DNA of 64,000 nucleotides from Pelagibacterium luteolum (lineage in GTDB: Bacteria; Pseudomonadota; Alphaproteobacteria; Rhizobiales; Devosiaceae). The stretch covers positions 124,001-188,000 of the forward strand of contig NZ_FNCS01000002.1 in the NCBI RefSeq assembly GCF_900100665.1, written 5' to 3'. The position numbers and the translations under genes were made by a program. A model generated the notes under the pieces. The model worked only from the letters and a program-made list of their open reading frames with translations, searched no databases and was not told where the DNA came from. This document shows, piece by piece, positions 38,717 to 47,976 of the stretch; the first letter of the stretch is position 1; the number at the start of each line of letters is the position of its first letter.

Positions 38717-40984
38717 TCACCCGCCATTGAGGTGCCGCGACAGATAGCGCCCGGTCAAAGACTTCGTGTCCGCCGCCAGCGCCGCGGGCACGCCCTCGAA
38801 CTGCACGGTCCCGCCATCATGCCCGGCCCCCGGGCCCATATCGATGGCCCAGTCGGCGCGCGCGATGACATCGAGATTGTGTTCGATGACGATCACCGTC
38901 GATCCCGCATCCACCAGCCTGTCGAACAGCCCGATCAGCGTATCCACATCGTTCATGTGCAGCCCGGTCGTCGGCTCGTCGAGCACATAGATATTGCCCT
39001 TCTTGCCCAATTCCGCCGCCAGTTTCAGTCTTTGCCGCTCGCCGCCCGACAGCGTCGACAGCGGCTGGCCGAGCGTCAGGTATCCCAGCCCCACATCTGC
39101 CAGCCCCTTCAAGATCTTGGCGATGGCCGGCTCGGTAAAGAACCCCGCCGCATCCTCGACGCTCATCTCGTACACATCGGCGATCGATTTGCCACGCAGA
39201 TGGTGCTCGAGCACCTCGGGCAAAAACCTTTTGCCCTCGCAGGTCTCGCATACCGTCACCATCGGATCGAGATGGGCCAGATCGGTATAGATCACCCCCA
39301 GCCCATTGCAGTCCGGGCACGCGCCCTTGGAATTGGCCGAAAACAGCGACGCCTCGACCCCGTTCGCCTTGGCGAACGCCTTTCGCACGGCGTCGAGAAT
39401 GCCGGTATAAGTCGCCGTATTGGACCGTCGCGAGCCGCGCGCCAGATTCTGGTCGATGATGACCGTATCGGGATAGGCTGCGGGCAGACACCCTTGGATC
39501 AGGCTCGATTTCCCCGATCCCGCCACCCCCGACACAACCGTCAGAACCCCGCGCGGGATTTTCACCCAAACGTCCTTGAGATTGTTGAGGCTCGCCGCCT
39601 TGATCTCGAGCGCATCGCCATTGGCGCCGCGCACCTTGTCCTTGATCGTCTGGTGCTTTCTGATGTGATTGCCGGTCAGCGTGCCCGACCCCAGCAACCC
39701 GGCAAAATCGCCCTCATAGACCACCTCGCCGCCCTTGGACCCCGCCAGCGGCCCCATGTCCACCACATGATCGGCAATGGCCATCATGTCGGGCTTGTGC
39801 TCGACGATTAGCACCGTATTGCCTTTGTCGCGCAATTGCTGCATCAGCCCGGCCAGCCGACCCACATCATGCGGATGCAGCCCCACCGAAGGCTCGTCGA
39901 ACACATAAGTGATGTCGGTCAGCGACGACCCCAGATGGCGCACCATCTTCACCCGCTGGCTCTCCCCGCCTGAGAGCGACGAGCTTTCACGATCAAGGCT
40001 CAGATACCCCAGCCCGATGGTCACGAGATTGTCCAGCCGCGCCACCAGCGCCGCCAGCATTGGCCCCACCTGCGGCGCGTCGATGGTCCGCACAAGCGCC
40101 GCCAGATCGCTCACCTGCATGGCGGACAGCGCGGCAATGTTGTGCCCGGAAATCGTACTCGCCAGCGCATCGGCATTGAGCCGCGCGCCCTTGCACGCGG
40201 GGCAGAGCTTTCGCGTGAAAATCCGGTCATACTCGGCCCGCACGTGTGGCTGCAGGTTTTCCGGATCCTTGGATCCCAGCGATTCCCGCAGTTTCGGGAC
40301 CAGCCCCTTATAGGTCAGGTTGATCTTGTCGACCTTGATCTTTCGCCCATCGTCGAGGTTGAACAGCAGATCGCGCCGCTCATCGCTATAGTCGGCAATC
40401 GGCATATCGAGGTCGAAGAACCCCGAGCGCGCGTATGTCGCCCACCACCAGCTATCCACTTCGAACCCTTTGGGCAGGATGGCGCCGCCATTGAGCGATT
40501 TGCTCTCATCGACCACCGCCGACATATCCATCGCCGCCACCTGCCCGATGCCCTCGCACTCGGCGCACATACCGCGCGGATCGTTGTAGGAATAAAACCC
40601 CGGCGATGGCAGGCGCGGTTCGGCCAGTCGCGAAAACAAAACCCGCAGCATCTGCGCGGTATCTGTCACCGTCGCCACCGTCGAGCGCGAATTGCCGCCC
40701 AGCCGTTGCTGATCGACGATGATCGCCGCTGAAATATTTTCTAGCAGATCGGCATCTGGCTGGCCGTAATGGGGCATGAACTGCTGCACGAATGCCGGAT
40801 AGGTCTCGTTGATCAGCCGCTGGCTCTCCGCCGCGATGGTCCCGAACACCAGCGACGATTTCCCCGACCCCGACACCCCGGTAAACACTGTGATCCTGCG
40901 CTTGGGAATATCGACCGAAACGTTTTTCAGATTGTTCTCACGCGCGCCGCGAATGGCGATCGAACCGTAGTCGGGCTGGGTCAT
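38717..40984 (-). CDS. UvrA-like ABC ATPase (short, UvrB-less type)
   Basis: The product is 755 aa from the ATG at 40984; a longer start at 41011 would use a non-ATG codon. It has two ABC modules with Walker A G-V-S-G-S-G-K-S and G-V-A-G-S-G-K-S, signatures L-S-G-G-E near both ends, and CxxC zinc pairs (C-A-E-C-E-G, C-P-D-C-N-G, C-E-T-C-E-G). At about 750 aa it is shorter than UvrA (about 940 aa), so it belongs to the UvrA paralogue group that lacks part of the UvrB-contact region, tied to drug tolerance in some species. It flanks the prophage. Confidence 0.85.
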   Translation of the reverse strand: MTQPDYGSIAIRGARENNLKNVSVDIPKRRITVFTGVSGSGKSSLVFGTIAAESQRLINETYPAFVQQFMPHYGQPDADLLENISAAIIVDQQRLGGNSRSTVATVTDTAQMLRVLFSRLAEPRLPSPGFYSYNDPRGMCAECEGIGQVAAMDMSAVVDESKSLNGGAILPKGFEVDSWWWATYARSGFFDLDMPIADYSDERRDLLFNLDDGRKIKVDKINLTYKGLVPKLRESLGSKDPENLQPHVRAEYDRIFTRKLCPACKGARLNADALASTISGHNIAALSAMQVSDLAALVRTIDAPQVGPMLAALVARLDNLVTIGLGYLSLDRESSSLSGGESQRVKMVRHLGSSLTDITYVFDEPSVGLHPHDVGRLAGLMQQLRDKGNTVLIVEHKPDMMAIADHVVDMGPLAGSKGGEVVYEGDFAGLLGSGTLTGNHIRKHQTIKDKVRGANGDALEIKAASLNNLKDVWVKIPRGVLTVVSGVAGSGKSSLIQGCLPAAYPDTVIIDQNLARGSRRSNTATYTGILDAVRKAFAKANGVEASLFSANSKGACPDCNGLGVIYTDLAHLDPMVTVCETCEGKRFLPEVLEHHLRGKSIADVYEMSVEDAAGFFTEPAIAKILKGLADVGLGYLTLGQPLSTLSGGERQRLKLAAELGKKGNIYVLDEPTTGLHMNDVDTLIGLFDRLVDAGSTVIVIEHNLDVIARADWAIDMGPGAGHDGGTVQFEGVPAALAADTKSLTGRYLSRHLNGG

Positions 40985-41083
40985 GGGTGTCGTCCTGAGG
41001 TGTTTGATCAAGTTTGGCCGAAACCCTTAGGACGCACCAGCCACCTTCGTGCCGACAACGCATAACTGTGACCACCGCAAACC

Positions 41084-41199
41084 AACCTCTCCCTTTGGGG
41101 GAGAGGTCGGCGCGAAGCGACGGGTGAGGGGGCCTTGCCGCACGCACCGGGTTTGCCGCAAGGCCCCCTCACCCCAACCCTCTCCCCAAGGGAGAGGGC
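41084..41199. repeat. Composite palindromic intergenic element
   Basis: Outer CTCTCCC-type hairpins bracket inner arms of 20 nt (41123-41142 and 41154-41173) that match with one mismatch. A relative occurs near 50170-50230. It fills the gap between the UvrA-like and DUF1801 genes and could terminate both converging or tandem transcripts. Confidence 0.75.
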
Positions 41200-41222
41200 G
41201 CGATGGCCACGAGCGCTTAAGC

Positions 41223-41624
41223 TCAAGACTTTACGGACTTCGTCTTCCCGACATTCTTCTTCAGCGCCGTCAGATTAAACGCGATCGCGGTCCGCACCAG
41301 ATCGGCCAGCCCTGCCTCATCGAGCGTATCGCCCTCGAAAATATCGATCGATCGCCGCGTTGCGCCTGTGTCCTTGCCGTTGAACAGCCCCTTGGGGTCG
41401 TCCAGCTTTGCGCCCTGCGCAAAGGTTATCTTGATCTTTGCCTTGTGCGGGTCGCCCACCGCAATCAGCCCGTCGCGATACCAGGTCGGGCTGCCCATCC
41501 ACTTCCAGTCTTCGACAATCTCGGGGTCCGCCCCGTTGATCGTGTCGCGCACTCTGGTCATCATCGGCCCGCGCCAATCGTCCAGCCCGGCGATCAGCGC
41601 ATCGATCTTTTCACTCGGCGTCAT
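41223..41624 (-). CDS. DUF1801-family protein
   Basis: The product is 133 aa from the ATG at 41624 (ATGA overlap with the previous stop). It has the family layout D-D-W-R-G-P-M-M-T-R-V-R-D-T-I, E-D-W-K-W-M-G-S-P-T-W-Y, and K-I-K-I-T-F-A-Q-G-A-K-L then F-N-G-K. These proteins often follow AHSA1 genes; their function is not established. It is the last gene of the ArsR operon. Confidence 0.75.
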   Translation of the reverse strand: MTPSEKIDALIAGLDDWRGPMMTRVRDTINGADPEIVEDWKWMGSPTWYRDGLIAVGDPHKAKIKITFAQGAKLDDPKGLFNGKDTGATRRSIDIFEGDTLDEAGLADLVRTAIAFNLTALKKNVGKTKSVKS

Positions 41625-42085
41625 GATCCGAACCTTTCTCCCGGCAATCGGCTCGCCTGCCGCACCCAGTCGGCAAACTGCTCGGCATCGAACGCGCCCT
41701 CCCGGACATCGAGATAGCGCACATTGGCCTGTTTGGACGTCCCTGGCGGCACGGGCTCCAGCGATGTCCCGTCGGGAAACGCCACCTTGATATACTTGGT
41801 CATGCAGTGAAAGCTCACGAACCAGCTCTTTGGCTCGGTCCCATAGAACGGCGTGTTCCACTTTACCGATTTGAACACATCGGGCACGACCTCTACGATA
41901 ATCGCATCCATCTGCCGCCCGATCTCGCTCTGCCAGCCCGGCATGGCGGCGATGAACGCCTGCACAGGCCCATCGCCATCGCCCTTGGCGATCTGCGGAT
42001 TGCCCCCGCTCAGCCGCACCACCCCATCGGGTCCGGGCTTGAGTGGCGGGCGCTTCGGTGTCGATTTTGCAGTCTTTCCAGCCAT
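41621..42085 (-). CDS. DUF1801-family protein (second copy)
   Basis: The product is 154 aa from the ATG at 42085 (a GTG one codon earlier is possible). It carries V-K-W-N-T-P-F-Y-G, W-F-V-S-F-H-C-M-T-K-Y-I-K-V-A-F, and a final R-Y-L-D-V-R-E. The N-terminus is Lys/Pro-rich. It shares ATGA with the next gene, so the two DUF1801 proteins are made together and may pair. Confidence 0.75.
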   Translation of the reverse strand: MAGKTAKSTPKRPPLKPGPDGVVRLSGGNPQIAKGDGDGPVQAFIAAMPGWQSEIGRQMDAIIVEVVPDVFKSVKWNTPFYGTEPKSWFVSFHCMTKYIKVAFPDGTSLEPVPPGTSKQANVRYLDVREGAFDAEQFADWVRQASRLPGERFGS

Positions 42086-42088
42086 CAC

Positions 42089-42316
42089 CTAAGCCCCCGG
42101 CGCACTTGCCCTGCCGCGCCATTTCGCGACGTAGGGCAGCGCGAACAGATATACCCCCGACCCCATCAGAAGGAAAAGCGGTGGCAGCGGCAGGTAGTAG
42201 AGCACGCTGTCGGTCCCCTGCCCAATCGCGGCGGCAAAGCTCGCCGCAAGAACCGTCGCGATAAAAATCATCGACAACCAGCGATGCGATTGCCGGACCA
42301 GCATGTTGATTTTCAT
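42089..42316 (-). CDS. Small membrane protein
   Basis: The product is 75 aa with two membrane segments (W-L-S-M-I-F-I-A-T-V-L-A-A-S-F-A and P-P-L-F-L-L-M-G-S-G-V-Y-L-F-A-L) after a short basic M-L-V-R-Q-S-H-R start. It is coupled to the AHSA1 gene by ATGA. The family is not recognised; it may help transport or sense a hydrophobic ligand of its neighbours. Confidence 0.65.
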   Translation of the reverse strand: MKINMLVRQSHRWLSMIFIATVLAASFAAAIGQGTDSVLYYLPLPPLFLLMGSGVYLFALPYVAKWRGRASAPGA

Positions 42317-42753
42317 GTCTTTTCCCCTTCGTGCCGCGCCAAAGCCTTTTCAAGATTGGCGAGGTGTTCGACCCAGCCATGCTGCGCGCCGTAATGGGCC
42401 TGCTTCTGATCCGGCCTGAACCCGACCTGCTCCATCCTCACCTGCGTGCCCGTCGCCGTCGGCGTCAGCGTGAAGGTCACGACGCTTCTAAGGTCGAACG
42501 CCGCCATTTCATTGGGATGGTCCCAGCGATAGGACAGCGTCTTGTGCGGCTCGATATCGAGCACCTCGCATTCAACGCTCCCCCAATCGCCATGCAGCCC
42601 GAACTTTTCGCCGATTTGCAGCCTGAAATCGGTCTTCATCAACCACTCCTCGATCAGATGCGGCTGGGTCAGCGCGCGCCATATCTTTTCGGGCGGAAAC
42701 GGAATGTCGCGCTCCACGACGACGGAAAGGGTTTCGCTGGTTGTATCGGTCAT
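42313..42753 (-). CDS. AHSA1/SRPBCC-domain protein
   Basis: The product is 146 aa. The features F-P-P-E-K-I-W-R-A-L-T-Q-P-H-L-I-E-E-W-L, G-D-W-G-S-V-E-C-E-V-L, L-S-Y-R-W, T-F-T-L-T-P and G-W-V-E-H-L are the START-like AHSA1 fold. Such proteins bind hydrophobic ligands. They are regularly coded after ArsR regulators, as here. The ligand is unknown. Confidence 0.85.
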   Translation of the reverse strand: MTDTTSETLSVVVERDIPFPPEKIWRALTQPHLIEEWLMKTDFRLQIGEKFGLHGDWGSVECEVLDIEPHKTLSYRWDHPNEMAAFDLRSVVTFTLTPTATGTQVRMEQVGFRPDQKQAHYGAQHGWVEHLANLEKALARHEGEKT

Positions 42754-43073
42754 TGATCCATCCTCTTGAGCAAAACTTCGAGCGCGTCGAACCGGTTTTC
42801 CCAGAACCCGGCCATCTCCCGCGTCCAGTCCACCAGCGGCACCAGCGCATCCAGTTGCGCGCTATAATGGGTCTGCCGCCCGTCCTGCCGCCCGCGCACG
42901 AGCCCCGCCTGTTTCAGCACCCCGAGATGTTTCGACACCACCGGCTGCGACACCCCCGCCTGCGCGGTCAGCCCGCCCACCGTCGTCTCCCCCTCGCGGC
43001 ACAAGCGCTCAAAAATCGCCCGCCGCGTCGGATCGGCCAGTGTCCGAAACAAAACATCCTGCACATCCGACAT
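42750..43073 (-). CDS. ArsR-family transcriptional regulator
   Basis: The product is 107 aa. The winged helix shows L-A-D-P-T-R-R-A-I-F-E-R-L, T-A-Q-A-G-V-S-Q-P-V-V-S-K-H-L (recognition helix, residues about 36-50) and L-V-R-G-R-Q-D-G-R-Q-T-H-Y. Metal-binding CxC is absent, as in the SRPBCC-linked subgroup. It leads the operon and has a strong dyad operator just upstream. Confidence 0.88.
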   Translation of the reverse strand: MSDVQDVLFRTLADPTRRAIFERLCREGETTVGGLTAQAGVSQPVVSKHLGVLKQAGLVRGRQDGRQTHYSAQLDALVPLVDWTREMAGFWENRFDALEVLLKRMDQ

Positions 43074-43085
43074 CTAAAACCCATA

Positions 43086-43121
43086 CCTCGCTGGCTATAG
43101 GTTAATCCATAGCCAACGAGG
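43086..43121. promoter_or_regulatory. ArsR operator dyad
   Basis: The arms CCTCGCTGGCTAT (43086-43098) and ATAGCCAACGAGG (43109-43121) are inverted repeats with one mismatch, 10 bp apart. The site ends 13 bp upstream of the regulator start, consistent with autoregulation. Confidence 0.8.
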
Positions 43122-43218
43122 AATACGTTTGTCAATCCGCTCCAGTGGCCGGGACGGACACCCGCGGCTCTACTCCCCAACCTCTCGGCTCTTCCCCGCC
43201 ATCTCCCCACCCCCAACC

Positions 43219-43253
43219 GTCATCCCGGCCTTGCGCCGGGACCCAGTATCCTC
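43219..43253. repeat. GTCATCCCGG-type palindrome
   Basis: A hairpin CCCGGCCTTGCGCCGGG is flanked by GTCAT and ACCCAGTATCC. Related units occur at 54230, 54595 and 63250, so this is a dispersed extragenic repeat family. Confidence 0.75.
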
Positions 43254-43323
43254 CGCGCCCCCGATCCCCAGCCTCCGCCCCACACAAAGAATCCATCTTG
43301 ACTCCCCACCCTCTCCTCCCTTA

Positions 43324-43351
43324 TGACACCGATGTCATGACACCGATGTCA
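43324..43351. promoter_or_regulatory. Two abutting LacI-type operators
   Basis: Two copies of TGACACCGATGTCA, each a near-perfect palindrome around central CG, lie head to tail 14 bp apart. They precede the LacI-family regulator start by 45 bp and could place two dimers on one DNA face region for strong repression. Confidence 0.75.
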
Positions 43352-43395
43352 TCAGCGTGGGAGCGCTGATCAGAGGTGCCGGGGAGGACCAGATC

Positions 43396-44478
43396 GTGGC
43401 TACAATCTACGATGTCGCAAAGGCGGCGGGCGTATCGCCCAAAACCGTTTCGCGAGTGATCAACGGCGATGCGCCGGTCAACGAAAAGACCCGCGCCGCG
43501 GTTCAGAAAGCCATCGGCGAGCTCAATTACATCCCATCCAGCGCGGCGCGCACCATGCGCTCCCAGCGCTCTGGCCTTGTGGGCATGATCACCGGCGCCA
43601 TTTCCATGTCGCCGCATTTCGAAGCCACCGGCCTTCCGGAAATCTATCTCGTCCAGGGCGCCCAGCGCGTCTTTGCCGAGCACGGGCTGACCCTGCTGAT
43701 CGCCGATACCGGCAACCATGCCGATCGCGCGCCACAGCTGCTCAACACCTTCCGGGAACATCGCGTCGAAGGCGTCCTCTACGTCGCCGAGTACCACCAG
43801 GAAGTCTCGCTGCCCAAAAACCTCGGCGACACCAAGATGGTGCTGGTCAACTGCTTTGATGCCAATGGCACGCCCTCGATCCTGCCCGATGATGTGGGCG
43901 GGCAATACGCGCTCGTTAACGGGCTCATCAAGCGCGGCCACCGTCGCATCGGCTTTCTCACCCTGCCCGAACGCCAGCCGGCCCGCCCCTTGCGCTCACG
44001 CGGCTATCGCCAGGCGCTCGAGGAAAACGGCATCGCCTATGACGACCGCCTCGAAATCGTCGGTGCGTTGAGCGATCCCGCCCATGAATACGACCTCTTG
44101 TGGGACGCGCTCGATCGCCTGCTCAAGGTCGACAACCCGCCCACCGTCATCTGCTGCGCCAACGACAAGATGGCCATGCGCGTCTATGGCCTGTTGCGCG
44201 AACGCGGCGTTTCCATCCCCGCCGAAATCAGCGTCGCCGGCTATGACGACTACAAGATGATTGCCGAGCATCTCCATCCCCGCCTCACCAGCGCCGAGCT
44301 GCCGTATGGCGCCATGGGCGCGCGCGCCGCAGAGCGGTTGATCCGGATGATCTCGGGCACGACCAAACCCAACGAACCCAGCCAGGAACTGGTCTCGGGT
44401 CCGGTGGCATGGCGCGAAAGCGTCGAACCGCGCGACAGCACAGTCGCACAATTATCGACTTGGAGGAGCAAGACATGA
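43396..44478 (+). CDS. LacI-family transcriptional regulator
   Basis: The product is 360 aa with a GTG start at 43396 after GGGGAGG, so that the protein opens with the LacI HTH A-T-I-Y-D-V-A-K-A-A-G-V-S-P-K-T-V-S-R-V. The hinge helix (S-S-A-A-R-T-M-R) and a periplasmic-binding-like ligand domain with D-R-A-P and G-Y-D-D-Y-K motifs follow. It controls the sugar ABC operon, with which its 3' end is coupled by ATGA. The effector sugar is unknown. Confidence 0.88.
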   Translation: MATIYDVAKAAGVSPKTVSRVINGDAPVNEKTRAAVQKAIGELNYIPSSAARTMRSQRSGLVGMITGAISMSPHFEATGLPEIYLVQGAQRVFAEHGLTLLIADTGNHADRAPQLLNTFREHRVEGVLYVAEYHQEVSLPKNLGDTKMVLVNCFDANGTPSILPDDVGGQYALVNGLIKRGHRRIGFLTLPERQPARPLRSRGYRQALEENGIAYDDRLEIVGALSDPAHEYDLLWDALDRLLKVDNPPTVICCANDKMAMRVYGLLRERGVSIPAEISVAGYDDYKMIAEHLHPRLTSAELPYGAMGARAAERLIRMISGTTKPNEPSQELVSGPVAWRESVEPRDSTVAQLSTWRSKT

Positions 44479-45743
44479 CGACCATCAAAATGCTGGCCGG
44501 CGCCCTGGCGCTGACCACTGCCCTATCCACCCCGGCCTTCGCCCAGACCGAACTGAGCCTCTGGTATCACGGCGCCGGTAACGAGGTTGAGCGCGAAATC
44601 CTGCTCGGCATCATCGAGGATTTCAACACCTCGCAGCCCGACTGGACCGTGGTCCTCGAGGAATTCCCGCAGGCCGCCTATAACGACTCTGTCGTTGCCG
44701 CCGCCGTTTCGGGCAATCTGCCCGACATCATCGACGTCGATGGTCCCGTCATGCCCAACTGGGCCTGGGCCGGCTACATGCAGCCCCTGCAACTCTCCGA
44801 AGGTGCGCTCGACGGCTTTCTGCCCGGCGCCATCGGCGAGTATAATGGCGAAGTCTATTCTGTCGGCCTCTGGGACGCGGCAGTCGCGATGTATGCGCGC
44901 CGGTCGGTCCTCGAAGAATACGGCATCCGCATCCCGACGCTCGAAGAACCCTGGACGCTTGAAGAGTTCGACGCCGCCCTCGTCACCCTCGATGCGTCTG
45001 GCGAATTCGAATACGCGCTCGATCTGGGCATGGCCGATCAGGGCGAATGGTATCCTTACGCCTTTGGCCCGTTCCTCTGGTCGTTCGGCGGCGACATGGT
45101 CGACCGCACGACCTACGAAACCGCCGAAGGCGTCCTCAATGGCGATGAAGCCGTCGCGTTCGGCGATTGGTGGCAGTCGCTGTTCGATCGCGACCTCGTT
45201 CCCGGCACTAGCCAGGACATGGCCGATCGTGAAACCGGCTTTATCGAGGGCGATTACGCGCTGCAGTGGAATGGTAACTGGTTCGGCGTCCAGACGCTCG
45301 ACGCAGTTGGCGACGACCTTCTCTTCCTTCCCGCTCCCGATTTCGGAAACGGCCCCAAGATCGGCGGCGCGTCCTGGCAGTTCGGCGTTTCGGCAACTTC
45401 GGCCAATCCCGAAGGCGCCAGCGCATTCATCGAATTCGCCATCCAGGACGAATATCTCGCTGCCTTCTCCGACGGCATCGGCCTCGTCCCTGCGACCGCC
45501 GAAGCCGCGGCCATGACCGAAAACTACTCCGAAGGCGGTCCTCTGGAAGTGTTCTTCGCCCTCTCGGAAGCCCAGGCCATGTTGCGCCCCGTAACGCCCG
45601 GCTACGTCTTCCAGGCGCTCGAGTTCCGCAAGGCCCTCTCGGACATCTCGAACGGCGCCGACGTCATCACTGCGCTCGACGCGGCGACTGACGCCATCAA
45701 CGCCGATATCGAGCGCAACAATGGCTACGCCGTAGCCCAGTAA
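44475..45743 (+). CDS. Sugar ABC transporter substrate-binding protein (family 1)
   Basis: The product is 422 aa from the ATG at 44475 with GGAGGAG upstream. Residues 1-24 are a Sec signal ending P-A-F-A-Q. The mature protein starts T-E-L-S-L-W-Y-H-G-A-G, and shows F-N-T-S-Q-P-D-W, D-I-I-D-V-D-G-P and W-G-I-P-like A-M-Y-A-R regions of cluster B/D binding proteins for di- or oligosaccharides. It delivers the sugar to the downstream permeases in the periplasm. Confidence 0.88.
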   Translation: MTTIKMLAGALALTTALSTPAFAQTELSLWYHGAGNEVEREILLGIIEDFNTSQPDWTVVLEEFPQAAYNDSVVAAAVSGNLPDIIDVDGPVMPNWAWAGYMQPLQLSEGALDGFLPGAIGEYNGEVYSVGLWDAAVAMYARRSVLEEYGIRIPTLEEPWTLEEFDAALVTLDASGEFEYALDLGMADQGEWYPYAFGPFLWSFGGDMVDRTTYETAEGVLNGDEAVAFGDWWQSLFDRDLVPGTSQDMADRETGFIEGDYALQWNGNWFGVQTLDAVGDDLLFLPAPDFGNGPKIGGASWQFGVSATSANPEGASAFIEFAIQDEYLAAFSDGIGLVPATAEAAAMTENYSEGGPLEVFFALSEAQAMLRPVTPGYVFQALEFRKALSDISNGADVITALDAATDAINADIERNNGYAVAQ

Positions 45744-45774
45744 CGCTTGTGCGTGTGGCAAATGCTGCACTGGA

Positions 45775-45860
45775 CCCCCGGGAATAGATCCCGGGGTGAC
45801 CAACCGGGGATTTGGGATCGCCCCGCCCCCAACCGTCATCCTCGGGCTTGACCCGAGGAT
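45775..45860. repeat. Two extragenic hairpins between binding protein and permease genes
   Basis: Hairpins CCCCGGGA/TCCCGGGG (about 45776-45797) and ATCCTCGGG/CCCGAGGAT (45838-45860) lie in the 238-bp gap. Such elements often cause partial termination or protect the binding protein mRNA, giving it higher yield than the permeases. Confidence 0.65.
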
Positions 45861-45981
45861 CCAGAAGCCTCGCCACGACCACCACCCGATAGAGGACCGC
45901 CACTGAATCCGGCGTCCCTCCCTGCCGGTCCTGCGTCCCTCAGCGCAGGGCCGGTTCCTCCAACCCGTTAGGAAGCTTGCG

Positions 45982-47067
45982 ATGAGCACGTCCGGACCGC
46001 AGAAATCGCTCCAGCGCCACCCGCTTGCCGGTTGGCTGATGATCGCCCCCGCCGCCGTATTGATCGCAACCTTTCTGATCGCCCCGTTCATACTGGCGTT
46101 CGGCTATTCCTTCACCAATCAGCGCCTGATTTCCCCCAACCCAACCGAATTCGTCGGGCTGCGCAATTTCGAGCAGTTAATCGGCGTCGGCACCCTCGTC
46201 CTCTCGCCCGAGACCGACGACGCGGGCGTGGTCGTCCGCGACGATGACGGCGCGCTGCAATACCCCACGGTGCGCAGCTTCACGCGCGCCAATGACGATT
46301 TCCCCCACCTCCAGGGCATGCAGGAATGGTTCGGCTGGAACTGGGGCGATGATCGCGTCGTCGTCCTCGCCCGCGATCTCGTATTCATGAAGGCGCTCAC
46401 CAACACGCTGATCTTCGTCGCCGTGGTCGCGCCCGTCCAATCCGCTCTCGCCCTCCTCCTGGCCTTGATGATCAACCAGAAGCTGCGCGGCATAAACATC
46501 TTCCGAACGATCTATTTCATGCCGGTCGTCGTCTCGATCGTCGTGGTCTCGCTCCTCTGGCGTTTCATCTATGACGGGCGCAACGGGCTTTTGAACAACC
46601 TCCTCGAATTCCTCTCGTTCGGCCTGTTCCAACCCATAGACTGGCTCGGCAATCCCGGCACGGCGCTTTGGGCCATCATCGCCATGTCGATCTGGCAGGC
46701 CGTCGGTTTCCACATGGTCATCTGGCTCTCGGGCCTCCAGACCATCCCCGTATCGCTCTATGAGGCCGCCGAAATCGAGGGCGCCAATGCCTGGCAGAAA
46801 TTCCGTTTCGTCACCTGGCCGGGCCTGCGCAACACAGCTGTCTTGATCATCGTCGTTATCACGATGCAGGCCTTCGCGCTCTTTGCGCAGGTCGACGTCA
46901 TGACCAATGGCGGGCCAGTGGACTCCACCCAGGTTCTGGTCTTCCAGGCGGTCCAGCGGGGATATGAACAGCAAAACATCGCCGGCGGCTCGGCCATCTC
47001 GGTGATCCTGTTCGTGATCGTCCTCACCATCTCCTTAACCCAACGCTATCTCACTCGGGAGCGCTGA
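45982..47067 (+). CDS. Sugar ABC transporter permease (MalF-like)
   Basis: The product is 361 aa with GGAAGC before the start. It has six predicted membrane segments, the first at residues 17-42, and a large periplasmic loop (about 60-125) with D/E-rich sequence. The EAA coupling loop reads Y-E-A-A-E-I-E-G-A-N-A-W-Q-K-F-R-F-V-T-W-P near residue 255. It forms the inner-membrane pore with the next permease. Confidence 0.88.
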   Translation: MSTSGPQKSLQRHPLAGWLMIAPAAVLIATFLIAPFILAFGYSFTNQRLISPNPTEFVGLRNFEQLIGVGTLVLSPETDDAGVVVRDDDGALQYPTVRSFTRANDDFPHLQGMQEWFGWNWGDDRVVVLARDLVFMKALTNTLIFVAVVAPVQSALALLLALMINQKLRGINIFRTIYFMPVVVSIVVVSLLWRFIYDGRNGLLNNLLEFLSFGLFQPIDWLGNPGTALWAIIAMSIWQAVGFHMVIWLSGLQTIPVSLYEAAEIEGANAWQKFRFVTWPGLRNTAVLIIVVITMQAFALFAQVDVMTNGGPVDSTQVLVFQAVQRGYEQQNIAGGSAISVILFVIVLTISLTQRYLTRER

Positions 47068-47069
47068 AA

Positions 47070-47948
47070 ATGGCTGCCGTCACCGAACCCAATCACGTCG
47101 CCCGCACCACATGGCGCTATGCGCTGCTGATCGCGGTCGCCATGATCTTCGTCTTCCCGATCCTCTTCATGGTGGTCTCCTCGCTCAAGCCCGACGCGCA
47201 ATTGCTGCGCGACACGTCCTCGATCGCAGCCTTCCTGCCGGTCGGCGACATCTCGCTCGACAATTATTTCGGCGCCTTCCGCCGCGCCCCGGTCGGGCTG
47301 TTCATCTTCAACTCGATCTTCATCACGCTCGTCACCGTGCTGATTTCGCTCTTCCTCTGCTCGCTCGCCGCGTTCGCCTTCGCCTATCTCGAATTCCGCG
47401 GCAAAGCGGTGATCCTCTCGATCATCATCGCCACCCTCATCATTCCGTTCGAAACCATCGCCATCCCCATGCTGATGGTCGTCAACTCCCTGCCCTTCAT
47501 CGGCGCCAATGGCGTGCAATGGGGGTGGCTCAACACCTACCACGTCCAGATGGTCCCCTTCCTTGCCGACGCGCTAACGATTTTCCTATTCGTCCAGTAT
47601 TTCAAGGATCTACCCAAGGAACTCATCGAAGCGGCGCGCCTTGACGGGGCAAGCTGGTTTCAGGTCTATCGTCTTGTGATCGTCCCCATCGCCGGCCCGG
47701 TGTTCGCCACCGCCGCCATCCTGAAATTCCTCGTCATGTACAACCAGTATCTCTGGCCGCTCATGGTCACCCAATCCGAACAGGTGCGCCCGGTGATGGT
47801 GGGCCTGCAATATTTCTTCCAGCTCAACACCGCCTGGGGCGAAGTGATGGCCTATCTCTCGATGATCACCATCCCGGTCCTCGCCTTCTACCTGGTTCTC
47901 CAACGCGCCTTCATCGCCTCGATCGCCTCCACCGGCATCAAGGGCTAA
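47070..47948 (+). CDS. Sugar ABC transporter permease (MalG-like)
   Basis: The product is 292 aa, six membrane segments. The EAA loop is I-E-A-A-R-L-D-G-A-S-W-F-Q-V-Y-R-L-V-I-V-P near residue 190. It starts 2 bp after the MalF-like gene and partners with it. The MalG-type Q-Y-F-F-Q-L-N-T-A-W-G segment is near the C-terminus. Confidence 0.88.
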   Translation: MAAVTEPNHVARTTWRYALLIAVAMIFVFPILFMVVSSLKPDAQLLRDTSSIAAFLPVGDISLDNYFGAFRRAPVGLFIFNSIFITLVTVLISLFLCSLAAFAFAYLEFRGKAVILSIIIATLIIPFETIAIPMLMVVNSLPFIGANGVQWGWLNTYHVQMVPFLADALTIFLFVQYFKDLPKELIEAARLDGASWFQVYRLVIVPIAGPVFATAAILKFLVMYNQYLWPLMVTQSEQVRPVMVGLQYFFQLNTAWGEVMAYLSMITIPVLAFYLVLQRAFIASIASTGIKG

Positions 47949-47976
47949 TCCGCACTATCGACGAAAGACAAAAACA

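Noticed and set aside
44523-46091. 522-codon minus-strand frame
   Set aside because: It is antisense to the binding protein and runs through repeat hairpins; composition is shadow-like.
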